Shown one piece after another: positions 23,723 to 32,651 of a stretch of 45,250 bases of DNA; the first letter of the stretch is position 1; every line of letters starts with the position of its first letter. Origin of the DNA: Leptolinea sp. (GTDB lineage: Bacteria > Chloroflexota > Anaerolineae > Anaerolineales > Anaerolineaceae); contig JAAZMZ010000014.1 in the NCBI GenBank assembly GCA_012798535.1, positions 1 to 45,250 of the forward strand, read 5' to 3'. Under the pieces are notes generated by a model, which was not told where the DNA came from, searched no databases, and saw only the letters and a program-made list of their open reading frames with translations. Position numbers and translations under genes: made by a program.

Positions 23723-25753
23723 CTATCTACTTTCTCCGCATTTCAATATCATGTTGATCTTTTGATAAGAAACCTCACCACCATTCAGGCTGCGTAGGCC
23801 TTCCCAGGTATCGCAGAAATAGTCGCGGGCACTGCCGGTCAGCTCCAGCCCCTTTTCCGTCAACTGCTGCGCCTTTTCCCATTGGCCAGTGTGAGCCAGC
23901 GCCTGAATGAAGGGAACATATTCAGTTCCGTTGCGAGGCGACAGATCGATGGATTCGGTTTCTTCCAGAATATCCACCACTGTGTTCCAATCACCTGCCT
24001 GCCGGGAAAGGTCACCTTTCTGGAAAAAATAACACCATCCGTGTGGAAGTTCTTTTCCAAAAACATCTATCGGTAATATCCATTTATCGCCATCTGCCAG
24101 AATATTTTCCGGGTGAGATATGGAAAGTAATTCACTTTCACTGTCACTCAAATTGGGGAAACGTTTGTCGTCCGGTGTCAACACTCGCAGACAGGATTCT
24201 CCGTATTTGTAATATACCGCCACGCCATTCGATGTGCTGCTGTCATACGAAATGGTTCGCAGGGAAAATTTTAGCGGGATTCCTTCAACATAATCCGGGA
24301 TGGACCCTCCCCGGTCGGAGATGGCGCTGAAGAACCAGAAAGGCAGGCCGGCTTCTCTATCCTGAGGGTAGATCACATTAAGCGCGAAACCCGTGGAATA
24401 TTCTGCGGATAGTCCCACGGGAACCTTGTTGCCCAGAATCGCCGTGCCCGCTTTGAGATTCGGGATACGCCAGGCAAGCTGATTGTAATAATCTTTCTGG
24501 GCATCCCAGTTCAACCGGTATTTCGCCGTGTTCTGCACCTGAAAAGCCAGCCCCAGGGCAAGAAAAATCGAAAGCAGGACCCCCCGCGGGGTCTGTTTCT
24601 GGGCGAACCAGCCAGCCAGACCGGCAAACAGAATCGCCGTGCCGAACATCAGGCCGAGTGAGAACCGGTCAGACCACATACCGGTGATGATCTGCCGGTT
24701 GGTACTCCAGACTGGCAGCCCGCCCAGGATCACTGCCACAGAGCCAAGCACTACGCCCTGCAATGGAAAGTGATCATTTCCACTTTCAGACTCACGAGCG
24801 GAACTGGAAGATCGCAGCAGTATGACTGCCGCAGCCGCCAGCAGAATGCCCACCCCAAAGGCAAAGAGTGTTGTGGTTTGTGAAAAATCAATCTCCGCCG
24901 GGGTGATGGATTTTCCCCAGGCAAAGACCAGCACCTGGGACAAGTCCTGCGCCATATTTTGCAGTAGATGGGGTAGGGCTGTCAGGGGACTCAATATAAT
25001 CTCACGCAACAGCAGTGGAGCGTTGGCCTCGGGATCGGTCTGGATTTGTGGAAAATAGATGAAACGGTAATACACAAAAACACATATCACCAGGGCATAT
25101 GGAATCCACCGGGTCAGCGACTGTTTAATCGCGGTCTTCCATGAACTTCCCAATTGAAGCAGCACCAGGCAGAAAAGCGCTGGGCGCAGCAATTCGAGCC
25201 CGATAACGTATTCCATGGAAAGGGTTTCCATCAGTGAAGCCAGAACTGCCAGAATAGTCAACCAGAGTCTGTGTTTTGGGCAGGTCAGCGCGACGAGACT
25301 GGCAACCAGAGACCAGATGAACATGGCGTATAACACCCAGAAGAGACTGTAGGTCATGGCTATCGGCTGCTGGGTAAAGGCCGGATAAACAGCCATAAGC
25401 AGCGCCGCGAAGCCGGCTTCCAGATGACGCTCCGGCCAAAGCTGCCGGAACAGCACCCAAAAACCCAGACATCCAATCCAGCGGACAAGAATGGCAAATA
25501 CCTGCCAGGAGACCGGATTAATCCCCAGAAAGGGTGTCAGAGCCACATACAACCAGGCAGCCACAGGCCGGTCGTAAGCATAGAATCCCCAGAAGACCTG
25601 TGGATCTTTCAGGCTGGTCAGGTAAACAAGCTGCCAGTCATCCCAGTAGAAACCCAAGCGGGTGATCTGGTAGCCGTAGGCAGCCAGTAGAGTCACCAGC
25701 AGGAACACGGGAAAGACTGCTGGATGTTGAAGATATCTGCGGAAGTATTTCAT
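23723..25753 (-). CDS. GT-C-like polytopic membrane protein with soluble C-terminal domain
   Basis: 676 residues. The first 430 or so hold about eleven membrane helices. The first outer loop has LGFYWDDWQLVYL with an Asp pair at 38-39, the place where GT-C glycosyltransferases (PMT/ArnT-like) carry their catalytic acid. From about 430 on the protein is hydrophilic and probably outside the membrane; its last 80 residues (THTGQ-like AHTGQWEKAQQLTEKGLEL and following) look like one or two TPR-type helix pairs. Substrate and exact family are unknown. The stop lies about 75 bases before nuoA, but a separate promoter is seen there. Confidence 0.65.
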   Translation of the reverse strand: MKYFRRYLQHPAVFPVFLLVTLLAAYGYQITRLGFYWDDWQLVYLTSLKDPQVFWGFYAYDRPVAAWLYVALTPFLGINPVSWQVFAILVRWIGCLGFWVLFRQLWPERHLEAGFAALLMAVYPAFTQQPIAMTYSLFWVLYAMFIWSLVASLVALTCPKHRLWLTILAVLASLMETLSMEYVIGLELLRPALFCLVLLQLGSSWKTAIKQSLTRWIPYALVICVFVYYRFIYFPQIQTDPEANAPLLLREIILSPLTALPHLLQNMAQDLSQVLVFAWGKSITPAEIDFSQTTTLFAFGVGILLAAAAVILLRSSSSARESESGNDHFPLQGVVLGSVAVILGGLPVWSTNRQIITGMWSDRFSLGLMFGTAILFAGLAGWFAQKQTPRGVLLSIFLALGLAFQVQNTAKYRLNWDAQKDYYNQLAWRIPNLKAGTAILGNKVPVGLSAEYSTGFALNVIYPQDREAGLPFWFFSAISDRGGSIPDYVEGIPLKFSLRTISYDSSTSNGVAVYYKYGESCLRVLTPDDKRFPNLSDSESELLSISHPENILADGDKWILPIDVFGKELPHGWCYFFQKGDLSRQAGDWNTVVDILEETESIDLSPRNGTEYVPFIQALAHTGQWEKAQQLTEKGLELTGSARDYFCDTWEGLRSLNGGEVSYQKINMILKCGESR

Positions 25754-25934
25754 GGATACTGATCGGGTTAGGATTTCCCTACATTATAGCCATAATCCAG
25801 GATTCTCCGGTTCTTCAGGTCAAACCTGGTGCCCTAGATTTCTCATTTTCGAAGAATCCTTCGCCCGACGAAATCACGATTTTCTCGATTAAAATACCAG
25901 TTTATTACAACGAAAATTTTAGGAAGGTAAAACT
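25754..25934. promoter_or_regulatory. Divergent intergenic region between GT-C-like gene and HAD gene
   Basis: 181 bases without a gene. A TATAAT on the minus strand (25783-25788) is a good -10 for the GT-C-like gene, with a leader of about 24 bases; no clear -35. For the HAD gene a TAAAAT (25890-25895) is possible but weak. A small dyad, CAGGT-CAA-ACCTG (25816-25828), lies between them and could be an operator; this is speculative. Confidence 0.4.
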
Positions 25935-26573
25935 TTGCTCAAATCATTTTCCAACAGACCCTCGCCTGCCATTGTATTTGATTTCGGCGGCGTGTTGATG
26001 GACTGGAATCCGCATTATCTTTTCGATAAACTGATGAATAACGACCGGGAGGCTGTAGATGCTTTCCTGGAACGGGTTAGTTTTCGCCGTTGGAATGAAG
26101 ATTTCGACCTCGGCAAATCTTTTTCCGAGGGAACCGCCGAACTTATCGCCCGCTTTCCCGAATACACACACCTGATCCGCGCGTATGACACACATTATCT
26201 GGATACTGTCCGGGGCTGTCACCAGTCGGTGGTGGATATTTTACAGGAATTAAAACACCGGGAATATCCATTATTCGGCTTGAGTAACTGGTCAGCTGAG
26301 AAATTTTCATTGGTGCGCAGAAAGTATCCTTTCTTTGAATATTTCGAGGATATTGTTCTTTCAGGCGATGTGGGGTTGATCAAACCGGCAAAAGAGATGT
26401 ATCTCCTGCTCCTGCAGCGTAACTCTCTTTCGGCGCAAGACTGCCTGTTCATCGATGATTATGAACCGAATGTAAAAACCGCCCTTGACCTGGGCTTTCA
26501 GGCCGTTCAGTTCATTTCAGCGGAGCAATTGCGGGCAGATCTGGCCGGACGCGGGATTCTATCACCACAATAA
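25935..26573 (+). CDS. HAD-superfamily hydrolase (YihX-like phosphatase group)
   Basis: 212 residues. All four HAD motifs are seen: motif I IVFDFGGVLMDWNPHYLF (nucleophile Asp), motif II GLSNWS, motif III lysine in DVGLIKPAKEMY, and motif IV FIDDYEPNVKTALDLG. The DFGG form of motif I and the overall arrangement match the subgroup of sugar phosphatases such as YihX (alpha-D-glucose-1-phosphate). The start is TTG: AGGAAGGT at 25921-25928 lies six bases upstream and no ATG or GTG fits before motif I. It is the only plus-strand gene in the right 43 kb, convergent with mazG. Confidence 0.88.
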   Translation: MLKSFSNRPSPAIVFDFGGVLMDWNPHYLFDKLMNNDREAVDAFLERVSFRRWNEDFDLGKSFSEGTAELIARFPEYTHLIRAYDTHYLDTVRGCHQSVVDILQELKHREYPLFGLSNWSAEKFSLVRRKYPFFEYFEDIVLSGDVGLIKPAKEMYLLLLQRNSLSAQDCLFIDDYEPNVKTALDLGFQAVQFISAEQLRADLAGRGILSPQ

Positions 26574-26619
26574 GCTGTCATCTGTCGATTTGATGGTTTA
26601 CAGGGCGATCACAGGAAGT

Positions 26620-27741
26620 CTATTCAAATCCCTTGGCTTCGTTCCAGTATTCATCCATCTCATCAAGGGTCATGGTGTGCAGTTCGCGGCCGGTATTGCG
26701 GGCACTTTTTTCGATATGCTTAAACCGCCGCCTGAATTTTTGATTGGTACCGCGCAGGGCGCTTTCCGCGTCCACTTTATACCAGCGCACCAGATTAACA
26801 ACGGCGAATAGAAGGTCGCCCAGTTCTTTCTCGATCTCATCCGGCGTTTTCGCACGGCGGACTTCATCCAGTTCCTCACTGACTTTTTCCCACACCGGTT
26901 CGATGGATGGCCAGTCAAATCCCACCCGGGCGGCGCGGCTTTGCAATTCCTGTGACTGGGTAAGGGAGGGCAGCACGATCGGCACGCTGTCCAGCAACCC
27001 TTTTTCAGGAGTGCCATTGTCCACACGTTCCTGTTGTTTTAACTTCTCCCAGTTCAACAGAACGTTCTGGACTCCCGTCACTTCAACCTCACTGAATACG
27101 TGCGGGTGCCGGCGGATGATCTTTCGGCTGATTCCGGCGATCACCTCTTCCATGCGGAATTCACCGGCTTCGGCCGCGATCTGTGCATTCAAGACAATCT
27201 GCAATAACAAATCGCCGAATTCTTCACGCATGGCTGATACATCACCCCGGTCAATGGCTTCCAGCGTTTCATAGGTTTCTTCCAGGAGGCTGGTACGCAA
27301 ACTCAGGTGGGTTTGTTCTCTGTCCCAGGGACAGCCGTTCGGTGCCCTCAGATGGGCAATGATCTCCTGGAATTCTTCAAATGAATTTTCGTTCGCCAGA
27401 GGCGGAATACACAGCGCCAGGCTGGCTCCTTCGCTAATTTGTGCTCTTTTGACCAGATCGCCCAGAGGTACATTGCGCAGGTCGGTCACAGAATCACCGA
27501 AATAGCTCACTACTTTTACTGAATGATTTTCGGGGTAAACCTGAGCCAGAAGCATCACGAGACTGGCAAGTTCTTCTTGCCTGCATATCCCCATTATTAT
27601 GCAGGTCTGGGCAGGATTATGCCGGGGGTGATGCGCGTCTGCCAGTTTGCCGGCAGGAAGAATGCACAGCGGTTCATTCGGCCGCAGGTCAAATGATCGA
27701 TACAGTTGAGTTAAGCATTCCAGCGATTTGTCCGTTGTCAT
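26620..27741 (-). CDS. mazG: MazG nucleoside triphosphate pyrophosphohydrolase with shortened methylase-like N-terminus
   Basis: 373 residues. Residues about 125-370 are the two MazG domains: LRAPNGCPWDREQTHLSL, the E-x-x-E/E-x-x-D set in LLEETYETLEAID and EEFGDLLLQIVLNAQ, then the second domain with WEKVSEELDEVRRA and EKELGDLLFAVVNLVRW. The enzyme hydrolyses NTPs to NMP and pyrophosphate. The first 110 residues (HHPRHNPAQTCIIMG, VPLGDL) resemble only the C-terminal half of a tetrapyrrole methylase domain, as in YabN-type fusions, without the SAM-binding N-terminal half. It follows the ribosomal cluster but is cut off by a terminator. Confidence 0.9.
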   Translation of the reverse strand: MTTDKSLECLTQLYRSFDLRPNEPLCILPAGKLADAHHPRHNPAQTCIIMGICRQEELASLVMLLAQVYPENHSVKVVSYFGDSVTDLRNVPLGDLVKRAQISEGASLALCIPPLANENSFEEFQEIIAHLRAPNGCPWDREQTHLSLRTSLLEETYETLEAIDRGDVSAMREEFGDLLLQIVLNAQIAAEAGEFRMEEVIAGISRKIIRRHPHVFSEVEVTGVQNVLLNWEKLKQQERVDNGTPEKGLLDSVPIVLPSLTQSQELQSRAARVGFDWPSIEPVWEKVSEELDEVRRAKTPDEIEKELGDLLFAVVNLVRWYKVDAESALRGTNQKFRRRFKHIEKSARNTGRELHTMTLDEMDEYWNEAKGFE

Positions 27742-27761
27742 AGTTCACCTGTTAATGCGAC

Positions 27762-27795
27762 AAAGTTTTCCGGAGTGAGACATTCTCCGGAAAAC
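27762..27795 (-). terminator. Terminator at the end of the ribosomal cluster
   Basis: Minus strand: GTTTTCCGGAG, nine-base loop, CTCCGGAAAAC, then TTTG. The 11-bp stem is perfect. It lies 46 bases after the rpsI stop and 21 bases before the mazG start, so it ends the long ribosomal transcription unit. Confidence 0.85.
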
Positions 27796-27840
27796 CTGTC
27801 AAAGAATACCGCCTGGCGGAAAACATCCGCACCGGCAATT

Positions 27841-28236
27841 CTAACGTTTGGTGTAAGTGGGTGCCTTGCGGGCGCGTTTGAGGCCTGGTTTTTTGCGTTC
27901 CTTGATACGCGGATCGCGCGTCAGGTAACCGGCTTTACGCAAAGCCGGGTTGGTCTCCGGATCCATCTTCTGGAGAGCCCGGGCTAGCCCAAGTTTGGCG
28001 GCATCCGTCTGCCCGGTCACACCACCACCGTTCACGACGATGGTGATATCCAGGCTGCTCTGACTCAGATTGGCTGCGGAAACAGGTCCCAGAATCTCCT
28101 GCATATCCCCGTAACGGGTGAAGTAGGCTTCCGCGGGTTTGTCGTTCACGGTAAAGACGCCGGCACCGCTGGCCACACGCACGCGAGCCGTGCTTTCTTT
28201 GCGTCGACCGATTCCCTCAAAATAAGTAGCTGCCAT
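27841..28236 (-). CDS. rpsI: Small ribosomal subunit protein uS9
   Basis: 131 residues. GIGRRKESTARVRV at the N-terminus and the C-terminal tail KRARKAPTYTKR are the S9 marks; the final Lys-Arg reaches the P-site tRNA. The usual partner rplM lies 15 bases upstream. Last gene of the ribosomal cluster. Confidence 0.98.
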   Translation of the reverse strand: MAATYFEGIGRRKESTARVRVASGAGVFTVNDKPAEAYFTRYGDMQEILGPVSAANLSQSSLDITIVVNGGGVTGQTDAAKLGLARALQKMDPETNPALRKAGYLTRDPRIKERKKPGLKRARKAPTYTKR

Positions 28237-28251
28237 AATTCCCGTGCTCCT

Positions 28252-28677
28252 TTATGCTGCTAATTTCGGGTTCTGAGCAGCATGGGGATGCTCATTCCCG
28301 CCATAGACTTTCATCTTTTTCATCAAAGACCGCCCCCATTTGTTATGCGGGAGCATTCCCCAGACGGCGGATTCGATAACCCGGTCAGGATGAACTTTCA
28401 GTTGTTCTTTTAGACTGATCGATTTCAAGCCACCCGGATAACCGGAATGGGCATAGTAGATCTTATCGGTCATGCGTTTTCCCGTAACGGCTACCTTGCT
28501 GGCGTTCAACACGATGACATAATCACCGGTATCCACACCCGGGGTAAACTGGGGTTTGGTCTTGCCCATCAGGATCATGGCAATCCTGGTGGCTACACGG
28601 CCCAGAATCTGCTCGTTCGCGTCAACGATCAGCCATTCTCCTTCTTGTTTTCCTTTTGGGACGTAGGTTTTATCCAC
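28252..28677 (-). CDS. rplM: Large ribosomal subunit protein uL13
   Basis: 141 residues, normal length. WLIVDANEQILGRVATRIA and YYAHSGYPGGLKS are typical of L13, an early assembly protein of the 50S subunit. The start is GTG at 28677 with AGAGGA just upstream. It follows truA after 69 bases, a spacer in which I see no clear terminator or promoter. Confidence 0.97.
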   Translation of the reverse strand: MDKTYVPKGKQEGEWLIVDANEQILGRVATRIAMILMGKTKPQFTPGVDTGDYVIVLNASKVAVTGKRMTDKIYYAHSGYPGGLKSISLKEQLKVHPDRVIESAVWGMLPHNKWGRSLMKKMKVYGGNEHPHAAQNPKLAA

Positions 28678-28746
28678 TGCATCCTCTCCATTTCATCGAT
28701 TTACTGCATACCAAATACTTGATAATTACTAACGATCCTTGCCTTC

Positions 28747-29484
28747 TCAGGTCGGATAGGTGACTCTTACCAGAGTTAATCCGTTGGCCGGTGCCATTCC
28801 GGGTGGAAGAGGTGCCGCCTTTTCGATCCCATCCCGCAGTTCCTGCAGTGTGATCCTTTCTCTGACATACAGAACCTGTTGCCAGACTATGCGGCGGATC
28901 ATATGGTAAAGGAAGGCATTGGCTGTGACCTCATAGAGAAAGTCGCCACCCACTTCGCGCCATTCACTCTTAATGATTTCACGGATGGTAGAGGCTCCCG
29001 GTTTCATCGGGGCGCCAAAGGAGGAAAAGTCATGGATTCCCAGGAAAAACGGGGCGGCTTCCTGTAATCCTTCTATTTCCATTTGAGGCCAAATCCGCCA
29101 GGCGGTCCGATTCTTAAACGGGTTTCTCGCCGGAGAGAAGTAGATCTTGTACTGGTAGGTGCGGGTGAGAGCATCAAAACGGGGGTGATGATCTTCACCC
29201 ACCACCTGCACATCCAGGATCGACATATCCTCCGGCAAACGGGCATTCAGGGCGTTTCGCAGTTCCATCAGGCTGTGATTCCATTCCAATCCGAATGAAA
29301 CCACCTGCCCGCTGGCATGCACTCCGGTATCCGTCCGACCGGCGCAAAGAATACTCTTCTCCTGCCAGTTAATTTGCCGCAAGGCTTCTTCCAGTACGAG
29401 TTGAACCGTGCGCTGTTTCCCCTGGCGTTGAAAGCCGGAGAAAAGCGTTCCATCGTAGGCAAGTATCAGTTGGTAACGTTCCAT
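28747..29484 (-). CDS. truA: tRNA pseudouridine synthase A
   Basis: Makes pseudouridine at positions 38-40 of tRNA anticodon stems. 245 residues with the catalytic aspartate in LCAGRTDTGVHASGQV (near 52), the N-terminal ILAYDGTLFSGFQRQ and the later FLYHMIRRIVWQQVLYV. Placed between rplQ (24 bases upstream) and rplM, a common arrangement in Gram-positive and Chloroflexota ribosomal clusters. Confidence 0.96.
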   Translation of the reverse strand: MERYQLILAYDGTLFSGFQRQGKQRTVQLVLEEALRQINWQEKSILCAGRTDTGVHASGQVVSFGLEWNHSLMELRNALNARLPEDMSILDVQVVGEDHHPRFDALTRTYQYKIYFSPARNPFKNRTAWRIWPQMEIEGLQEAAPFFLGIHDFSSFGAPMKPGASTIREIIKSEWREVGGDFLYEVTANAFLYHMIRRIVWQQVLYVRERITLQELRDGIEKAAPLPPGMAPANGLTLVRVTYPT

Positions 29485-29508
29485 GCCTTTCCGGATTTTC
29501 CGGAAAGA

Positions 29509-29886
29509 TTATCCTTCGACCAGTTCGATGATCACCATTTCAGCGGCGTCACCGAGTCTGGGTCCGGTTTTGACCATCCGCGTGTAACCGCCGGAGCGGG
29601 TTTTATAACGCGGCGCGATGTCGTCAAACAGCTTCTTTACGGTGTCAGCATCTCCCAGGCGGGCAGCAGCCAGGCGGCGGGCATTGACTTTTTCAATGTC
29701 GCTGGCTTCTCCACTGTTCTTTGCCAGGGTGATCAAGCGTTCGGCTTCTCCACGAATCGCCAGGGCTTTCGTGTGAGTAGTCTGGATACGCTCATGGGTA
29801 AAGAGCTGGTTGATCAACGTGCGGCGAAGTCCCGCACGGGCATCTTTATCACGACCTAAATGAAATCCTGCTACCTGATGTCGCAT
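29509..29886 (-). CDS. rplQ: Large ribosomal subunit protein bL17
   Basis: 125 residues. [20 protein letters not shown] at the start and [20 protein letters not shown] are typical of L17, which lies near the peptide exit tunnel. The start is six bases after the rpoA stop, the conserved neighbour pair. Confidence 0.97.
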   Translation of the reverse strand: MRHQVAGFHLGRDKDARAGLRRTLINQLFTHERIQTTHTKALAIRGEAERLITLAKNSGEASDIEKVNARRLAAARLGDADTVKKLFDDIAPRYKTRSGGYTRMVKTGPRLGDAAEMVIIELVEG

Positions 29887-29892
29887 ATTTGA

Positions 29893-30858
29893 TCACTCCA
29901 CATCTTTGTCTTGAGGCAGGTAGTTCTTTTCCTGCATCTTTTCGCGCAGCTCATCCAGGCTCTTTTCGCCGAAGTTGCGGATGGACATAACCGCTTCTTC
30001 GCCTTTTTCCAGCAGGTCAAGCACATCGCCCACCGTGGTGATGCCGGTGCGTTTCAATGAATTGAAGACGCGCACGGAAAGATCCAGGTTTTCGATGGGG
30101 GTTTCGGCTGCTTCACTGGTCAAACGGCTGCCGCTTACTTCTTTTTCACCACCCATTACACTGACTTCTTCAGAGACACCGGAAACCAGCCGCAGGTGCT
30201 CGATGAGAATCTTTGACGCGGTCCCAAGCGCCTCTTCGGGCTTGATGGTTCCGTCCGTCCAGATTTCCAGGTTGAGTCTGTCGTAATTGGTGCTCTGCAT
30301 AACCCGGGCGGAAGATACCGTCCAGTTTACACGTTTGACCGGAGAGAAGATGGCATCCACCGGCAGTTCACCAATTGGTAAATGGGTTGTCCGTTCATTG
30401 GCCGGGGAATATCCGCGGCCGCGTTCAACGGTAAGGTCAATTTCCAGTTTGGTTTTCGGATCATCTACGGTGAATAGATACAGGTCGGGGTTGACGATTT
30501 CAACTTCCGGCGGCGCGATGATATCGGCCGCGGTGACCTGACCTTCTCCGCGAATGTCCAGCCGTAAATGGGCGGTTTCCACATCATTCATGATCAGGCG
30601 GATCTGTTTGATCTGCAGGGTTACCTGAATGACGTCTTCCCGTACACCCGGAATATCGCTGAACTCATGCAGCACATCCGCAATACGAATGGATGTAATG
30701 GCAGCGCCAGACAGGGAAGAGAGCATAACCCGGCGTAAAGCATTACCAAGGGTTACACCATAGCCGTGTTCCAACGGGCTGATAATAAATTTGCCATAGT
30801 TTCGAGCTTCTGCTTCGCGCTCGACTTTGGGGGTTACCATGTTCAAGAGTGTAGTCAC
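29893..30858 (-). CDS. rpoA: RNA polymerase alpha subunit
   Basis: 321 residues. The N-terminal domain (1-230) dimerises and binds beta and beta' (PLEHGYGVTLGNALRRVMLSS near 28-48). The C-terminal domain (about 255-310; LDLSVRVFNSLKRTGI, RNFGEKSLDELREKM) binds UP elements and activators. The start is GTG at 30858 with AGAGG five bases upstream; the ATG at 30840 has no such site. It sits in the alpha operon between rpsD and rplQ. Confidence 0.97.
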   Translation of the reverse strand: MTTLLNMVTPKVEREAEARNYGKFIISPLEHGYGVTLGNALRRVMLSSLSGAAITSIRIADVLHEFSDIPGVREDVIQVTLQIKQIRLIMNDVETAHLRLDIRGEGQVTAADIIAPPEVEIVNPDLYLFTVDDPKTKLEIDLTVERGRGYSPANERTTHLPIGELPVDAIFSPVKRVNWTVSSARVMQSTNYDRLNLEIWTDGTIKPEEALGTASKILIEHLRLVSGVSEEVSVMGGEKEVSGSRLTSEAAETPIENLDLSVRVFNSLKRTGITTVGDVLDLLEKGEEAVMSIRNFGEKSLDELREKMQEKNYLPQDKDVE

Positions 30859-30908
30859 GTTTTCCTCTTCTCGATGTACCTTTTAATCCCGCACACCGAT
30901 CAACGGGT

Positions 30909-31556
30909 TTAGCGCGAATAGTACTCAACGATCAACTGTTCGTTCAAGTTGCCATCGATCTCTGCACGTTCAGGGATGCGGACAACTTTACCGGTCAGGT
31001 TCTTCAGATCCCGATCCAGCCAGACAGCGCAATTACGTTTTTCCGCCACATCCGCCAGTTCCTTGAAATACGCGTTCTTTTCGGAACCTTTGCGAACGGT
31101 GATTACATCACCGGGGCGCAACAACATCGAGGGAATATCCGTGCGAATGCCATTGACACAGAAATGTCCATGGCTGACCATTTCACGAGCCTGCGCCCGA
31201 TTTTCGGCCATGCCGAGACGGTAGACCATGTTGTCCAACCGCATTTCCAGATTCTGGAGCAGGTTGAGACCGGTCAAACCGCGGCGCCGAAGAGCCAGAC
31301 CGTAGAAACGGCGGAACTGGCGTTCGAACATGCCATAAACGCGGCGCGCTTTCTGTTTGGCGCGCAGCTGGCGCGCGTAGTCTGACGCCCGCTCACTGCC
31401 GCCACCGCGGCCTTGACCCGTACGGCCATGCTGGCCGGGGGCGAATCCGCGCTTTTCGAAAGCGCATTTGGGAGTGTAACAGCGCTCCCCTTTTAAGAAC
31501 AATTTTTCACCTTCACGCCGGCAGAGTTTACAAACCGGCCCAATATATTTAGCCAT
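30909..31556 (-). CDS. rpsD: Small ribosomal subunit protein uS4, zinc-binding form
   Basis: 215 residues. Binds 16S rRNA early in 30S assembly; in some bacteria it represses the alpha operon. The N-terminus has four cysteines (CKLC, then C26 and C31: GERCYTPKCAFEKRG), the zinc form. The S4 RNA-binding domain is LEMRLDNMVYRLGMA followed by ARQMV-like AREMVSHGHFCVNG. It lies 23 bases after rpsK and 50 before rpoA. Confidence 0.97.
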   Translation of the reverse strand: MAKYIGPVCKLCRREGEKLFLKGERCYTPKCAFEKRGFAPGQHGRTGQGRGGGSERASDYARQLRAKQKARRVYGMFERQFRRFYGLALRRRGLTGLNLLQNLEMRLDNMVYRLGMAENRAQAREMVSHGHFCVNGIRTDIPSMLLRPGDVITVRKGSEKNAYFKELADVAEKRNCAVWLDRDLKNLTGKVVRIPERAEIDGNLNEQLIVEYYSR

Positions 31557-31579
31557 TGTTTTGTCTTCCTCTTATTAAA

Positions 31580-31984
31580 TTACACGCGGCGTTTCTTAGG
31601 CGGCCGGCATCCATTGTGTGGAACCGGAGTAATATCCGCGATCGAGCGCACCTTCAGCCCCATGGACTGTACGGCTCGAATAGCCGACTCGCGGCCGGGA
31701 CCGGGTCCCTTGACGATCAAATCCACTTCCTGAATGCCCATAGCTTGAGCCGCTTTGATGGCCTGTTCGGCAGCCAGGCGTGCCGCAAACGGGGTGCTCT
31801 TGCGCGAGCCTTTGTAACCGGCTGAGCCTGAGCTTCCCCAACAGACGGTGTTACCCTGGGTGTCTGTTACGGTCACGATCGTGTTATTGAAGGAGGCAAA
31901 GACATGCACCTGCCCGGTGGACAGTGTCCGTTTTGCCTTGCGCGAAGTCGTTGTTCGACGCGTTGCGCGTACGTTTTGTGCCAT
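31580..31984 (-). CDS. rpsK: Small ribosomal subunit protein uS11
   Basis: 134 residues. [19 protein letters not shown] and [10 protein letters not shown] at the C-terminus are the S11 marks; the protein lines the platform near the Shine-Dalgarno helix. The start ATG has GAGGGA upstream. It is separated from rpsM by 110 bases with a hairpin, unlike the close spacing elsewhere in the cluster. Confidence 0.98.
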   Translation of the reverse strand: MAQNVRATRRTTTSRKAKRTLSTGQVHVFASFNNTIVTVTDTQGNTVCWGSSGSAGYKGSRKSTPFAARLAAEQAIKAAQAMGIQEVDLIVKGPGPGRESAIRAVQSMGLKVRSIADITPVPHNGCRPPKKRRV

Positions 31985-32052
31985 AATCCCTCGCTACATT
32001 CTTTCGAATAAATCTTTTGATCAGTAACGCGTTGGTCTGGTTCAGGCAGCCG

Positions 32053-32071
32053 CGGGGAGGAAGGCTCCCCG
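32053..32071 (-). other. Hairpin in the rpsM-rpsK spacer
   Basis: A perfect 7-bp GC-rich stem, CGGGGAG with CTCCCCG and a five-base loop, lies in the 110-base gap between rpsM and rpsK. It has no T tract, so it is not a terminator. It might stabilise the mRNA or be part of a protein-binding leader; function unknown. Confidence 0.45.
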
Positions 32072-32094
32072 ACCCGAACTCAGTCCGCTGCGAA

Positions 32095-32484
32095 TTACTT
32101 CTTGGTAGCTCCGCGACGGCGGCCGCGACCGGCAACGGTCTTCTTCGGGCCCTTGCGTGTGCGGGCATTAGTGCGGGTTCTCTGCCCACGCAGGGGCAGA
32201 TTTCGGCGATGGCGAAGGCCGCGATAGCAGCCAATCTCGATCAACCGTTTGATGCTCATCTGAACCTCGCGGCGAAGATCACCTTCAACCTTGAAGTTCT
32301 TGGAGATGTAATCACGCAATAACGCGAGATCACTTTCCGTCAGGTCTTTTACACGAATATCCGGATTAACTTTGGTATCCGTTAAAATGCGGCGGGCGCG
32401 GGTCGGGCCGATACCGTAAATATAGGTTAATCCGGTTTCGATACGTTTATTACGTGGGAGGTCAACACCTTCAATTCTTGCCAT
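32095..32484 (-). CDS. rpsM: Small ribosomal subunit protein uS13
   Basis: 129 residues. [20 protein letters not shown] and the tail [20 protein letters not shown] are typical. S13 sits at the head of the 30S and contacts P-site tRNA and the 50S. Only six bases separate it from rpmJ. Confidence 0.98.
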   Translation of the reverse strand: MARIEGVDLPRNKRIETGLTYIYGIGPTRARRILTDTKVNPDIRVKDLTESDLALLRDYISKNFKVEGDLRREVQMSIKRLIEIGCYRGLRHRRNLPLRGQRTRTNARTRKGPKKTVAGRGRRRGATKK

Positions 32485-32490
32485 GGTCTC

Positions 32491-32604
32491 TTACCCCTGT
32501 CGCTGTTTGTGCTTTGGGTTTTCGCAAATAACAAATAAAACGCCCTTGCGTCGGACGATTTTGCATTTTGCGCATCTTTTACCGATGGATGTCGTGACTT
32601 TCAT
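32491..32604 (-). CDS. rpmJ: Large ribosomal subunit protein bL36, zinc-binding form
   Basis: 37 residues beginning [20 protein letters not shown] and ending [10 protein letters not shown]. The C-x-x-C, third Cys and His ([13 protein letters not shown]) form the L36 zinc ribbon. AAGGAG lies upstream of the ATG. infA, which normally lies between map and rpmJ, is absent: only 47 bases separate them. Confidence 0.95.
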   Translation of the reverse strand: MKVTTSIGKRCAKCKIVRRKGVLFVICENPKHKQRQG

Positions 32605-32651
32605 CAAAAAAACTCCTTCTTCAAATCGCAAAGTGAGCGACAAAGCTTTGA

